Under the pieces are notes generated by a model. It was not told the origin of the DNA. It saw only the letters and a program-made list of their open reading frames with translations, and searched no databases. Made by a program: the position numbers and the translations under genes. From positions 1,612,001 through 1,676,000 of the forward strand of contig NZ_CP012673.1 of assembly GCF_002950945.1 (NCBI RefSeq): 64,000 nucleotides of DNA, given 5' to 3'. Of the stretch, positions 27,259 to 35,160 are shown piece by piece. The first letter of the stretch is position 1; every line of letters begins with the position of its first letter. Source of the stretch: Sorangium cellulosum. GTDB taxonomy: Bacteria; Myxococcota_A; Polyangia; Polyangiales; Polyangiaceae.

Positions 27259-28065
27259 ATGTCGTATCCCGGTCTCCACGTCACCCCGCACATCCGGCTG
27301 GTCCGGCCGCTCGGCCGCGGCGGGATGAGCAGCGTCTGGGTCGCGGAGCACCTCGGGCTGAGGACACACGTCGTCGTCAAGTTCCTGAGCGACGCGCTCG
27401 CGCAGAGCCCGGAGATGGTCGCGCGCTTCCAGCGCGAGGCGGCGCTCGCGTCGCAGGTGAAGAGCCCGCACGTCGTGCAGATGATCGACCACGGGCTCGC
27501 GCCGAACGGCGTGCCCTACATCGCCATGGAGCTGCTCGAGGGCCGCGACCTCAGGCAGCTGCTCGCCGAGCGCGGGCCGCTCGCGCCGCACGAGGTCGTG
27601 GCGATCCTGTGGCAGGTCGCGAAGGCGCTCGGCCGCGCCCACGAGCGCGGGGTCGTCCACCGGGACATCAAGCCGGACAACCTCTTCCTGTGCGACGTCG
27701 GGCACGGCGAGCTCTTCGTGAAGGTGCTCGACTTCGGGATCGCGAAGGTCGGCGCCGCGTCCGATCTCGGGGCGACGAGGACGGGGGTCACGCTCGGGAC
27801 ACCGTACTACATGAGCCCGGAGCAGGTGATGGGCGCGAAGGTCGACGCGCGCGCCGACGTCTGGTCGCTCGGCGTCGTGGCGTACGAGTGCATGACCGGG
27901 CTGATCTCGACAAGCAGGGCGCCTCGCCGCCCGCGGCGCCCCGCTTCCAGGGCGGCTTCGTCGCCGGCGCGGCCGAGGGCAGCGCCGGCGGCGTCCACCT
28001 CCGCGGCGTCCTCTCCTGGCAGGGCGCCGCCCGGGGCCGGAGCGCGGACGGCGCGATCGCGCTGA
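27259..28065 (+). CDS. Serine/threonine protein kinase, C-terminally truncated by an apparent deletion
   Basis: The first about 214 residues are a normal Hanks-type kinase: [14 protein letters not shown] (glycine loop), VVVKFLS (Lys), [13 protein letters not shown] (catalytic Asp136), [10 protein letters not shown] (DFG) and [15 protein letters not shown] (activation segment). The chain is good up to [15 protein letters not shown]. There the expected PF..-type sequence and helices alphaG to alphaI are missing. Instead the frame runs into low-complexity Arg/Pro/Ala/Ser residues to its stop. In another frame the same DNA encodes a more protein-like tail that ends at 28082. This indicates loss of DNA at about 27900. 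The product is probably inactive or unstable. ATG 27259 starts it. Confidence 0.8.
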   Translation: MSYPGLHVTPHIRLVRPLGRGGMSSVWVAEHLGLRTHVVVKFLSDALAQSPEMVARFQREAALASQVKSPHVVQMIDHGLAPNGVPYIAMELLEGRDLRQLLAERGPLAPHEVVAILWQVAKALGRAHERGVVHRDIKPDNLFLCDVGHGELFVKVLDFGIAKVGAASDLGATRTGVTLGTPYYMSPEQVMGAKVDARADVWSLGVVAYECMTGLISTSRAPRRPRRPASRAASSPARPRAAPAASTSAASSPGRAPPGAGARTARSR

Positions 28066-28082
28066 CCGGGGTGCTCCGATGA
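27902..28082 (+). pseudogene. Remnant of the C-terminus of an unknown gene fused to the kinase
   Basis: From about 27902 a frame different from the kinase encodes [18 protein letters not shown] and ends [14 protein letters not shown] at the TGA 28080-28082. This stop overlaps the ATG of the next gene (ATGA), the hallmark of a true operon partner. The N-terminal part of this protein is absent, so it is the right-hand remnant of a deletion that joined it to a kinase. Its function is not recognisable. Confidence 0.55.
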
Positions 28083-29239
28083 GCCGCGGCGCGCCCTCGC
28101 CGCCCGCCGCGCCCGCCATGATCCCGCTCCGCCGCGCCGCCTGGATGGCGCTCGCCGCCGGCGGCCTCGTGCTCGCGAGCGTGTGCAGCACGCTCTATGT
28201 GGCGCGGGCGACGCCGGGCGGCGCGTCGAGGGACGCGCTCACGTTCGCCGGCGTGCTCACCGGCACGACCGGACCGCAGGAGATCGCCTTCGTCTTCAGG
28301 AAGGACGGGGACGAGGCGTGCGCGCCCGAGCCGATCCCCGCGACCCCCGACGCCGAGGGCGCCTTCAGCGTCGAGATCCCCCTCGGCGCGTGCCCGGAAT
28401 CGCTCTTCGACGGCGGCGACGTGACCTATGACGTGCTCGTGGGCGGCCAGCGCGTGGTCAAGGACGCCGCGGTGAGCCCGGTGCCCTACGCGAAGTACGC
28501 CGATCGCGTGGCGCCGGAGCAGCTCGACGCGCTCGGCGCCTCGCTCGCGAGGTCGAGGGCGATGACGCCCTGGAACCGGGCGGACGTGAAGAACGAGGTG
28601 ACGCTGGGCGACACGGAGACGGATCTCGGCGATCAGCTGAACGCGCTGCTCGAGGCCAGCCGCGACGTCGCGGTCGTCCTGCCGAAAGGCGGCACGTACA
28701 CCTGGAACACCCCGGTCGAGCTGACCGAGTTCCAGCGCCTCACCGTGACCGGAGAGGGCTACTCGAACGGCGCGGGAGATCTCACGGTCGCCGTCCACAT
28801 GACGCAGAACCGGGTCGACGACTCCTCCGGGACCGCGAGCAAGGCGGTCCAGCGCGTGGAGGCCGCGGCGTTCTCCTCCTTCGGCCTGTACGGGGTGAGC
28901 CTGAACGCGGTGACGAACGATCCGCTGCCTTATCCGCCGGACCCGGGGGGGAGCGCCCTCTTCGTCCTCGGGGGCGATTACGCCACGATCGAGCTCTCGC
29001 AGATCAGGATCCTGACGACCGAGGACGTGGTCAACGCGAGCAGCTACGCCTATGGCCGCGTGAAGCTCGGGTGGGCCTTCATCGACAAGGAGCCGAGCTT
29101 CGTGCCCGACGTTCACGCGATCAAGGCGTATAGCGGCTGGGGCTTCGCGGGCAACGGCGCGGTCGTCGCCCGGTCGCACTCCACGATGGGCCCTGGCGTG
29201 CTCTACGAGGCGACGCCGCGCCTCCTGTACCTCGACTGA
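28079..29239 (+). CDS. Exported protein of unknown function
   Basis: A 386-residue protein with a signal-anchor or signal peptide ([28 protein letters not shown]). A domain that looks like a beta-sandwich ([20 protein letters not shown]) leads to [14 protein letters not shown]. The rest contains strands and turns reminiscent of right-handed beta-helix or phage-tail-spike-like proteins ([50 protein letters not shown]). I cannot assign a family. Its ATG overlaps the stop of the upstream remnant by 4 bp, so its original operon partner has been damaged and its own expression may now depend on the truncated kinase gene's promoter. Confidence 0.72.
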   Translation: MSRGAPSPPAAPAMIPLRRAAWMALAAGGLVLASVCSTLYVARATPGGASRDALTFAGVLTGTTGPQEIAFVFRKDGDEACAPEPIPATPDAEGAFSVEIPLGACPESLFDGGDVTYDVLVGGQRVVKDAAVSPVPYAKYADRVAPEQLDALGASLARSRAMTPWNRADVKNEVTLGDTETDLGDQLNALLEASRDVAVVLPKGGTYTWNTPVELTEFQRLTVTGEGYSNGAGDLTVAVHMTQNRVDDSSGTASKAVQRVEAAAFSSFGLYGVSLNAVTNDPLPYPPDPGGSALFVLGGDYATIELSQIRILTTEDVVNASSYAYGRVKLGWAFIDKEPSFVPDVHAIKAYSGWGFAGNGAVVARSHSTMGPGVLYEATPRLLYLD

Positions 29240-29349
29240 CAGCGGGCGCCGGCCAGCCTCCGCAGGTAGGGTCACGGTCCGCGGCGTGTCGGTCCAGCCC
29301 CGCTCGTTCCGAGCCGCCGGATCCGGTCCCGAGGCCGCCCGGGCGGAGA

Positions 29350-30324
29350 TCAAGGTGCGACGCGGCGCGCTTCGTAGATATCGGAGCCGCCGCTGCGCTC
29401 CGAGGAGAAGAACACGACGGACCCGTCTGGGGACAGATAGGGATCGTTCTCGCGCGCATCCGGCGCGTTCAGCTCCTCGAGCGGCTCCGGCGCTTCGAAG
29501 GGCTCGTCCGTCGTCTGCCGTCGAGCCCAGAACAGGTCGTCCCCCGATCGGAACAGGAGCTGCCGGCCGTCGTCGAACAGGAAGGGAGCCAGCTGCTCGC
29601 CCTCGTCGTTCAGCTCCGCGATCGGGACGAACTCGCCCCATGGGTCGTCCGGGCTGTCGCGGGACGCGATCGCGAGATCCCAGCCCTGGGTCTCGGGCCC
29701 GTTCAGGCCGACCACGGCGCGGAGCTCGGGCAGATCGACGTGGGCGTTCATCGCCTGTGTGCCGCCGTCGTGGCCAGGGTTGAGCGCGTCGACGTAGACA
29801 GGGGCGCCCCACGGGTCGTCCCGGCTCGCGCGCTCGGACATCCAGATCCCTGCCTGTGGATCGCTGTTGCGGAAGAACCACAGCCTGAGCCCGTCGTTGG
29901 AGATGGCGGGCGTGTCCTCGTTGACGTCGGTGTTGAGCTCCGCCGCGACCTCGACGCTCGGGGGCTCCCAGGGCGCGTCGAGGTCCGCCCGGCGCGAGAT
30001 CCAGATATCCTGGCTCCCGCCGCGCTCGGACATGAAGTGGATCTCGAGCAGATCGCCCGTGAGCGTCGGGTCCTCGTCCCTGGCGACATCGTCGCTCAGC
30101 GCGCCGACCTTCTCCGGCGCCGAGAACCGCGGCCGCTCCGGCGCGTACACCGGCGGCTCCGGCGCGAGCGTGCCGATAATGACCTGCTGGTCCTCACACG
30201 CCGCCCCGCCGAGCGCGAGCGCCAGGCCCCAGGACACCCCGAGCCGGCGGGATCGCCGCGCTGGAGAGGTCCCTCCGAGCGGAGCGGCGGTGGGGACAGG
30301 CAAAGAAGATTTCTGTCGAGACAT
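29350..30324 (-). CDS. Lipoprotein with PD40/TolB-like beta-propeller repeats
   Basis: A 324-residue lipoprotein. After a basic N-terminus the signal LGVSWGLALALGGAAC gives a lipobox cysteine. The mature protein consists of repeated blades of the PD40/WD40-like type, each with a D-G-x-x-hydrophobic pattern: GDLLEIHFMSERGGSQDIWIS, then SNDGLRLWFFRNSD, and SPDGSVVFFSSERSGGSDIYEA at the end. Such proteins are surface or periplasmic and often of unknown role. The ATG at 30324 is preferred because it begins the leader; an upstream in-frame ATG at 30408 is possible. Monocistronic. Confidence 0.82.
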   Translation of the reverse strand: MSRQKSSLPVPTAAPLGGTSPARRSRRLGVSWGLALALGGAACEDQQVIIGTLAPEPPVYAPERPRFSAPEKVGALSDDVARDEDPTLTGDLLEIHFMSERGGSQDIWISRRADLDAPWEPPSVEVAAELNTDVNEDTPAISNDGLRLWFFRNSDPQAGIWMSERASRDDPWGAPVYVDALNPGHDGGTQAMNAHVDLPELRAVVGLNGPETQGWDLAIASRDSPDDPWGEFVPIAELNDEGEQLAPFLFDDGRQLLFRSGDDLFWARRQTTDEPFEAPEPLEELNAPDARENDPYLSPDGSVVFFSSERSGGSDIYEARRVAP

Positions 30325-30528
30325 GGTAATCCGGAGCTTCCAGGATCGAGGAGCACCGGGGCGTCTGCCCGCTCGGCGCGATCCGGAGCGTGCGCGTGAA
30401 TTTTTCAAAACCCAAGGGACAGTCTGCTCGCGACCCCGTTGCCGTCGTGAGGCGGGAGGACCACGGCGGGATCACCGTGCCTGAGGGCGCTACGCCTCAA
30501 AGGTCGGCGCCCGTCGCAGCGGCCGCGC

Positions 30529-32058
30529 TCAGGGGGAACCGCTCGTCCCGCGGCCCCGCCTCCGCGCCACCCGCTCGGCGAAGAACGCCGCGACCGGCAC
30601 CGCATGGAGCAGCACCCCGGGCATGTCCAGCACGTCGCCGGGGCGCGCCGTCCGCACGAAGCCGCCCGCGTCGCGCACCTCGACGCGAGGCGCGACGGCT
30701 TGCCGCGCGCTGGGCCCTCCGCGCGTGTCCGCGCTGGGCCCTGCGCGCGTGTCGCTCGGGTAAACGACCCATACCTGGCTCGCCCCCTCGCTGAGCTTCG
30801 CGCCGACTTTTTCCTCCAGCGCTTCCTCCCGGTCCTCCGGCCCGCTCTCCACGATCGCGAGCGGGATCGGCCGTTTCACCTCGGCGTGCTCGGGATGGAT
30901 GATCTCCCAGGGCAGCACGCCCTCGCGGTACATCGGCGTATAGACCGTCAGGTACGTGTCGTCGTGTGCGATCTCCCAGCGGCCGTCGTCGTGCCGCGGC
31001 CACGGGTGGTCGCCCCGCGAGAAGACGTCGACCCGGGGCGCGCCGCAGCAGCGCAGGAGCGCCGTCCGGAGGGACTCCGCGAGGCGCGGCGCCTCGCCCG
31101 GGAGGCACTCGACCGTGGACCAGGAGTACCCCTCGATCATCTCCGTCTTGCCGTTGTCGCCGCCCGCCATGAGCACGCCCGCGAGTGTCGGCAGCGCGTC
31201 GCTGCCGGGTAGCTCGATCGTCGGCATGAACGAGACGCGCACGTCCGCGGCGGTGAGCCGCGCGCGCACCTCGAGGTGCACGCCCCGCTGGCGCGCCCGG
31301 AACCGGCCCGCCTGGATCCAGCCGTCGCGCTCGCACGCGGCGCGGCCCTCGAGCCGCTCGGCGTCGGCGACGCACTGGAGCAGCGAGCGGTTTGCGGCGA
31401 GCTCGGTGGGAAAGGGCGCGACGAGCGGGACCTCGCCGCGGACGAGCTCCCAGCGGTAGGTGTGCCCCCGCGCCAGGAAGAGCTCCCAGAGGTGCACCGG
31501 CGTGTGCTCGAGCCGGCGCGCGATCTCCTCGCGGATCCGGTACATCGCCGGCGCGAGGCGGGGGAACCGCCACGGCAGCGCGAGGCCGTCGAAGGCCTCC
31601 CCGGGGACGATGTCGTCGCCGAGCAGGCCGTTGAGCAGGCCGGGGAGCTCGGCGATCGGCCTCGCGGCCGCGCCGGCGCCTCTGTCCGGCGCGGAGGCGT
31701 CCCAGAAGTGCGCCCGATCGGCGTCGACGACGAGGACGCGGCAGCTCGGCGGCACGGCGGGAGCGAGCTCCTCGCACACGAAGCGGATCGCCTCGTCGCC
31801 TGTCGCGGCGTGCTCCTCGCCCCGCGCAACGTAGAGGAGGAAGTCCGGCGTGTCGGTCAGCGTGTAGAAGTGCTCGTGGCGCCCCGGGCGGCCCCGCTGC
31901 GAGAAGCGGCGCGGCTCGCGCCAGCCGTACAGGTGCGGCGACAGGATGAGATCGGGCGCGAGCTCGATCGGAAACCGCGAGCCGAGCCGGTCGTCGTCAG
32001 CCCACGTCAGGCCGCGCAGCTCGTTCCAATCCCAGGCCCCAACGTCGCTGTATGCCAT
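30529..32058 (-). CDS. Protein of unknown function with a Uma2-like (PD-(D/E)XK-type) C-terminal region
   Basis: A 509-residue protein. The first about 380 residues (WDWNELRGLTWADDDRLGSR..SPHLYGWREP) match nothing I know. The segment PLAIVESGPEDREEALEEK followed by VGAKLSEGASQVWVVYPSD, and the end VLDMPGVLLHAVPVAAFFAE, resemble Uma2/DUF820 endonuclease-fold proteins, where the E..S(P)xD and EEK residues are part of the PD-(D/E)XK active site. A short repeat (DTRAGPSADTRGGPSA) is inserted in the Uma2-like part. The ATG at 32058 has GAGGAG upstream. It could be a nuclease or a non-enzymatic derivative. Soluble, monocistronic. Confidence 0.7.
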   Translation of the reverse strand: MAYSDVGAWDWNELRGLTWADDDRLGSRFPIELAPDLILSPHLYGWREPRRFSQRGRPGRHEHFYTLTDTPDFLLYVARGEEHAATGDEAIRFVCEELAPAVPPSCRVLVVDADRAHFWDASAPDRGAGAAARPIAELPGLLNGLLGDDIVPGEAFDGLALPWRFPRLAPAMYRIREEIARRLEHTPVHLWELFLARGHTYRWELVRGEVPLVAPFPTELAANRSLLQCVADAERLEGRAACERDGWIQAGRFRARQRGVHLEVRARLTAADVRVSFMPTIELPGSDALPTLAGVLMAGGDNGKTEMIEGYSWSTVECLPGEAPRLAESLRTALLRCCGAPRVDVFSRGDHPWPRHDDGRWEIAHDDTYLTVYTPMYREGVLPWEIIHPEHAEVKRPIPLAIVESGPEDREEALEEKVGAKLSEGASQVWVVYPSDTRAGPSADTRGGPSARQAVAPRVEVRDAGGFVRTARPGDVLDMPGVLLHAVPVAAFFAERVARRRGRGTSGSP

Positions 32059-32564
32059 CGTGCGCTCCTCGAGCCGAGGCGGCTCTTCGGCGGTCATTGT
32101 ACCCGCCCGGCCGATGTCCACAGGGACCGAGGGCGCGGCGTTCAGGAGAGCTCGGCGGCCGGGCATCGGGCTGCTTCTCCGGAGATCGCGCTGCGTCCGT
32201 GGCGAGCGGCGATGCCGTGCCGCGCGCACTGCATGGCGGTCCGGGGGAGGTCCGAGCCCCCGCTGCGCGCACTGCATGGCGGTCCGGGGGAGGTCCGAGC
32301 CCCCGCTGCGCGCTCTGCATTGCGCCCCAGAGGGGTCCCGACCCCCCGTCTGGCACAACCAACGGCACCTGCGAGCGGTTGGTGGCACAAAGAATCGAGC
32401 TGCAGAGCGCCTTCTGGCACAGATTAGCCCCCCGGGAACGCTCTGCAGAGCGTCTTCGGGGGGTCCGGACCCCGGTGTGTCGCAATCCATTACGTTTGAG
32501 CCAGGTCCCGACCCCCCTGGCGTGGCACAGATCGCCGTGAAGGGCAGCACACTCCCAGCCCCGG
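32059..32564. other. Repeat-rich non-coding interval
   Basis: About 500 bp with no gene. It contains two perfect copies and one degraded copy of a 43-bp unit (32222-32350) and further related GGGGG/CCCCC-flanked inverted segments (for example CCCCCCGGGAACGCTCTGCA pairing in part with the GGGGGGTCCGG that follows, near 32430-32475). The mixture looks like an eroded cluster of repetitive elements. Confidence 0.7.
32222..32350. repeat. Tandem repeat of a 43-bp unit
   Basis: Two identical copies (32222-32264 and 32265-32307) begin GCGCGCACTGCATGGCGGTC and contain GGGGGAGGTCCGAGCCCCC, itself a small inverted repeat. A third, diverged copy follows to about 32350. It lies between the Uma2-like gene and the TonB receptor gene. 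Confidence 0.92.
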
Positions 32565-34703
32565 TCACTTCCAGTACAACGTCGCCCGCGCGATCGCCGT
32601 GAAGGGCCACCCCGGCGAGTAGTGGATCCCCGTGACCGCGGCCGGCTCGTAGGGCAGCCGCGACTCGCTCGCGAACTGGACCTCGCGCCAGCGCGTGTTG
32701 AAGAGGTTCTGCACGTCCACGGCCACCTCGACGTCGTGGAAGCGCAGCCCGGCGTTGGCGTCGACGACCGTGAACCCCTCGGCGGTCAGCGCCTCGTCCT
32801 CGGTCGCGGGCCGCGCGCCGATCGCCTTCACCCGCACCGCCGCGAACGGGGTGTACGCGCCGAACGTCGGGCGGGCGCTGACGCCGGCGGTGAGCGTCCG
32901 GGTCGGCGCGAGGGCCACCGCGCTGCCGTTGCCGGCGTTCGCGCGGAAGCGCGCGCGTGTGAAGGTCGCGTCGACGTCGGCGAAGAGCCAGCTCCCGAGC
33001 CGGTAGCGCCCGCCGATCTCGACCCCGTAGCGCCGCGTCGGGCCCGACGCCTCGGTCTCCCCGGCGTCGCCGCTCCAGACCAGCTCGGAGTCGAGATCGA
33101 GGAGGAACCCCGCGGCGCTCAGCGTCAGGCCGCGCAAGGGCGCGACCCTGGCGCCGACCTCGTAACCCGTGGCGGGGGTGATGAGCGTCGCCGCCCCGTC
33201 GCCCAGCACCACGCCCTGCGCGTCGTTCGAGTGGAAGCCTCGCCCGAGGTGGGCGAAGAGATCGAGCCCGTCCGTCGGCGAGACGACCGCCGTGAACTTC
33301 GGGAAGATCTGCATCTCCCCCCGGACGCCGCTCGACCTGTTCCCCGTCGCGCCGAGGTCCTCGCGCAGGTCGTCGACGTTCACGTCGATCCACTGCCCGC
33401 GCGCGCCGACCACGAACCGGAGCCACCGCAAGAGCCGCGCGTCCTGCTCGACATAGACGCCGATCTGGCCCTCGCTGACGTGAGCCCGGCTCCGCTCCTC
33501 GAGCCGCTCCCGCGCCGCGTCGTGATGGAGCGACTTCTCGATGTCGTCGGCGCGGACCTGCGCGCCGACCGAGGTGGTGAACCTCGCCCCGCGGTGGACG
33601 TAACGCTTGCGGAACCGGAAGTCGGCGCCTCCGACGACGCGGTCGTCGTTCTGCTCGATCTGGTCGCCGCGGACGGGGTCCTCGCTGAAGAACGTGAAGT
33701 TCGAGTACAGCGTGAACCGGTACCGGACGAGGTAGGCCAGCGCGCTGAGCTCGGCGTCGTCCCAGGCCGTCGTGTAGGCGAGCGAGGCGGCGTGCCGCTC
33801 GGTCGCGCCGCCCTCGGTCGGGTCGACCGAGCCGAACCGATCGAGGCACGGCTGCCCGAACGTGGACGGCGGCGGGTTCAGCGCGCCCTGCTCGCCCTCG
33901 CCGCACACGGCGCGCGCGGGGATCTGGCCGGATCCGTTCCACGTCGACGCGTAGGACATCCAGGTCGCCTGGACCTTGCCGGCGCGGCCGACGTCGTGGG
34001 TCGCCTTCAGGTAGACGTTGAGGCGCCTGAGCCGCTCCGGGCTGACGAAAGGCCCGTCGTTGCCGTAGAGCTCCGCCGCGACCACGGCGCGGAGGTCGTC
34101 GCCGAGCTCCGGCGACGCGATCGCGAGCCCGCGCCGGATGCCGTGTTGTCCCACGCTGAGCTGGGCGTGGCTCTCGTCGAGCTTCTCGGCGAACCGGAGG
34201 TTGACGGCGCCGGCGGTGCCGAAATCACCGATGTTCGCGTAATAGGGCCCCTTGTATCCGTCGAGGCCGGTGACGAGCTCCGGGATCAGGAAATAGAGAT
34301 CCGTGAAGCCGTGGCCGTGACCGTGGCTGACCAGGTTGACGGGGACGCCGTCGGCGAAGAACGCGACGTCGGTCCCGTGATCCGCGTCGAACCCGCGGAG
34401 AAAATACTGGTTCGCCTTGCCGCCGCCGGCGTGCTGCACGGCGAAGAGCCCGGGGACGGCCTCGATGATGTCGCCTGGCCGCAGCCTCGGCCGCAGCTCG
34501 AGCTCCCGGTGCCCGACGGAGACACGCGACGCGGCCTCGCTGCCGGGCTTCTCGGCCTCCACGGTGACCTCGAGCGCGCCGCCGCCGGGGTCCTCGCCCT
34601 CGGCGCGCGCGGGCCGCGCGGCGGCCAGGGTGGTGGACAAGGCGGCAAGCAGAGCCAATGGCGGTCGGTGACCGTGACCCTTGGTGATCGTCCCGCGCGG
34701 CAT
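32565..34703 (-). CDS. TonB-dependent outer-membrane receptor, probably cobalamin-regulated
   Basis: A 712-residue TonB-dependent receptor. Signal peptide LALLAALSTTLAAARPARAEG. The plug domain (about residues 55-165) has RPRLRPGDIIEAVPGLFAVQ and ANQYFLRGFDADHGTDVAFFADGVPVN. The 22-strand barrel ends in FTAIARATLYWK. It would import a scarce substrate across the outer membrane using TonB energy. A His-rich plug loop, VSHGHGHGFTDLYF, suggests metal contact. The long leader upstream on the same strand contains conserved cobalamin-riboswitch elements, so a B12-type corrinoid or cobalt is the likely cargo, or B12 status is the regulator. The ATG at 34703 has AAGGAGG upstream. Confidence 0.92.
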   Translation of the reverse strand: MPRGTITKGHGHRPPLALLAALSTTLAAARPARAEGEDPGGGALEVTVEAEKPGSEAASRVSVGHRELELRPRLRPGDIIEAVPGLFAVQHAGGGKANQYFLRGFDADHGTDVAFFADGVPVNLVSHGHGHGFTDLYFLIPELVTGLDGYKGPYYANIGDFGTAGAVNLRFAEKLDESHAQLSVGQHGIRRGLAIASPELGDDLRAVVAAELYGNDGPFVSPERLRRLNVYLKATHDVGRAGKVQATWMSYASTWNGSGQIPARAVCGEGEQGALNPPPSTFGQPCLDRFGSVDPTEGGATERHAASLAYTTAWDDAELSALAYLVRYRFTLYSNFTFFSEDPVRGDQIEQNDDRVVGGADFRFRKRYVHRGARFTTSVGAQVRADDIEKSLHHDAARERLEERSRAHVSEGQIGVYVEQDARLLRWLRFVVGARGQWIDVNVDDLREDLGATGNRSSGVRGEMQIFPKFTAVVSPTDGLDLFAHLGRGFHSNDAQGVVLGDGAATLITPATGYEVGARVAPLRGLTLSAAGFLLDLDSELVWSGDAGETEASGPTRRYGVEIGGRYRLGSWLFADVDATFTRARFRANAGNGSAVALAPTRTLTAGVSARPTFGAYTPFAAVRVKAIGARPATEDEALTAEGFTVVDANAGLRFHDVEVAVDVQNLFNTRWREVQFASESRLPYEPAAVTGIHYSPGWPFTAIARATLYWK

Positions 34704-34944
34704 GCGCGCCTCCTTCGCTGCAATGGTTCGGAGCGGCCCTGGCCGCTCGCGCCGGACCCGCGAAGGAGAACGTCAGTCCATGCGCGACGCGCCGGACCGA
34801 CCTCTCGCCCCCGCGGGCGACCGAGAGGCGACGCGGGGGCGGGTCGGAATCCGGGACGTGCGCAGACGCTGCGGCGGCTCGGACCTAACCGCCTCCCGCG
34901 AGGCTCCCAGGTCGAACCGGCGATGGATGTCTCCCCGTCGCCGG

Positions 34945-35110
34945 GCGCTGGCAGGTCTTCGGGCTTCGCGAGCGCTCCGGCGTGGCCGGCTCCCTACTGT
35001 CCACCGCTTCCCAGCCCTCGAGGGGCCAGTGCTCGTCGTGGAGGTCGTTCTCGCTTACCGCTGCGCCCCCGCCGGCGCCCGGGGCCGGGCGCGCGGCGGG
35101 TGAGGTGGCG
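34945..35110 (-). promoter_or_regulatory. Cobalamin riboswitch-like leader
   Basis: Read on the minus strand, the leader of the TonB receptor gene contains, in order, GCAGCGGTAAG (complement of 35054-35064), GCACTGG, GGGCTGGGAAG, GTGGACAGTAGG and AGCCCGAAGACCTGCC (complement of 34950-34965). These match the order and wording of the conserved core and 3' end of cobalamin riboswitches such as that of E. coli btuB. The 5' half (usual GGGAAxxxGGTG) is not clear, so the element may be of a divergent subclass. It ends about 245 nt before the start codon. Boundaries are approximate. Confidence 0.75.
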
Positions 35111-35160
35111 AGGAGGTGAGACGTGCGCGCCGCGGCGACGAGGCGCCGCGGCGCTGGCGG

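Noticed and set aside
30529..33942. An 1137-codon open frame on the minus strand spanning the Uma2-like gene and part of the TonB receptor
   Set aside because: The part right of 32058 is in a shadow frame of the TonB receptor and the repeat-rich gap. The ATG at 32058 with GAGGAG upstream is the real start.
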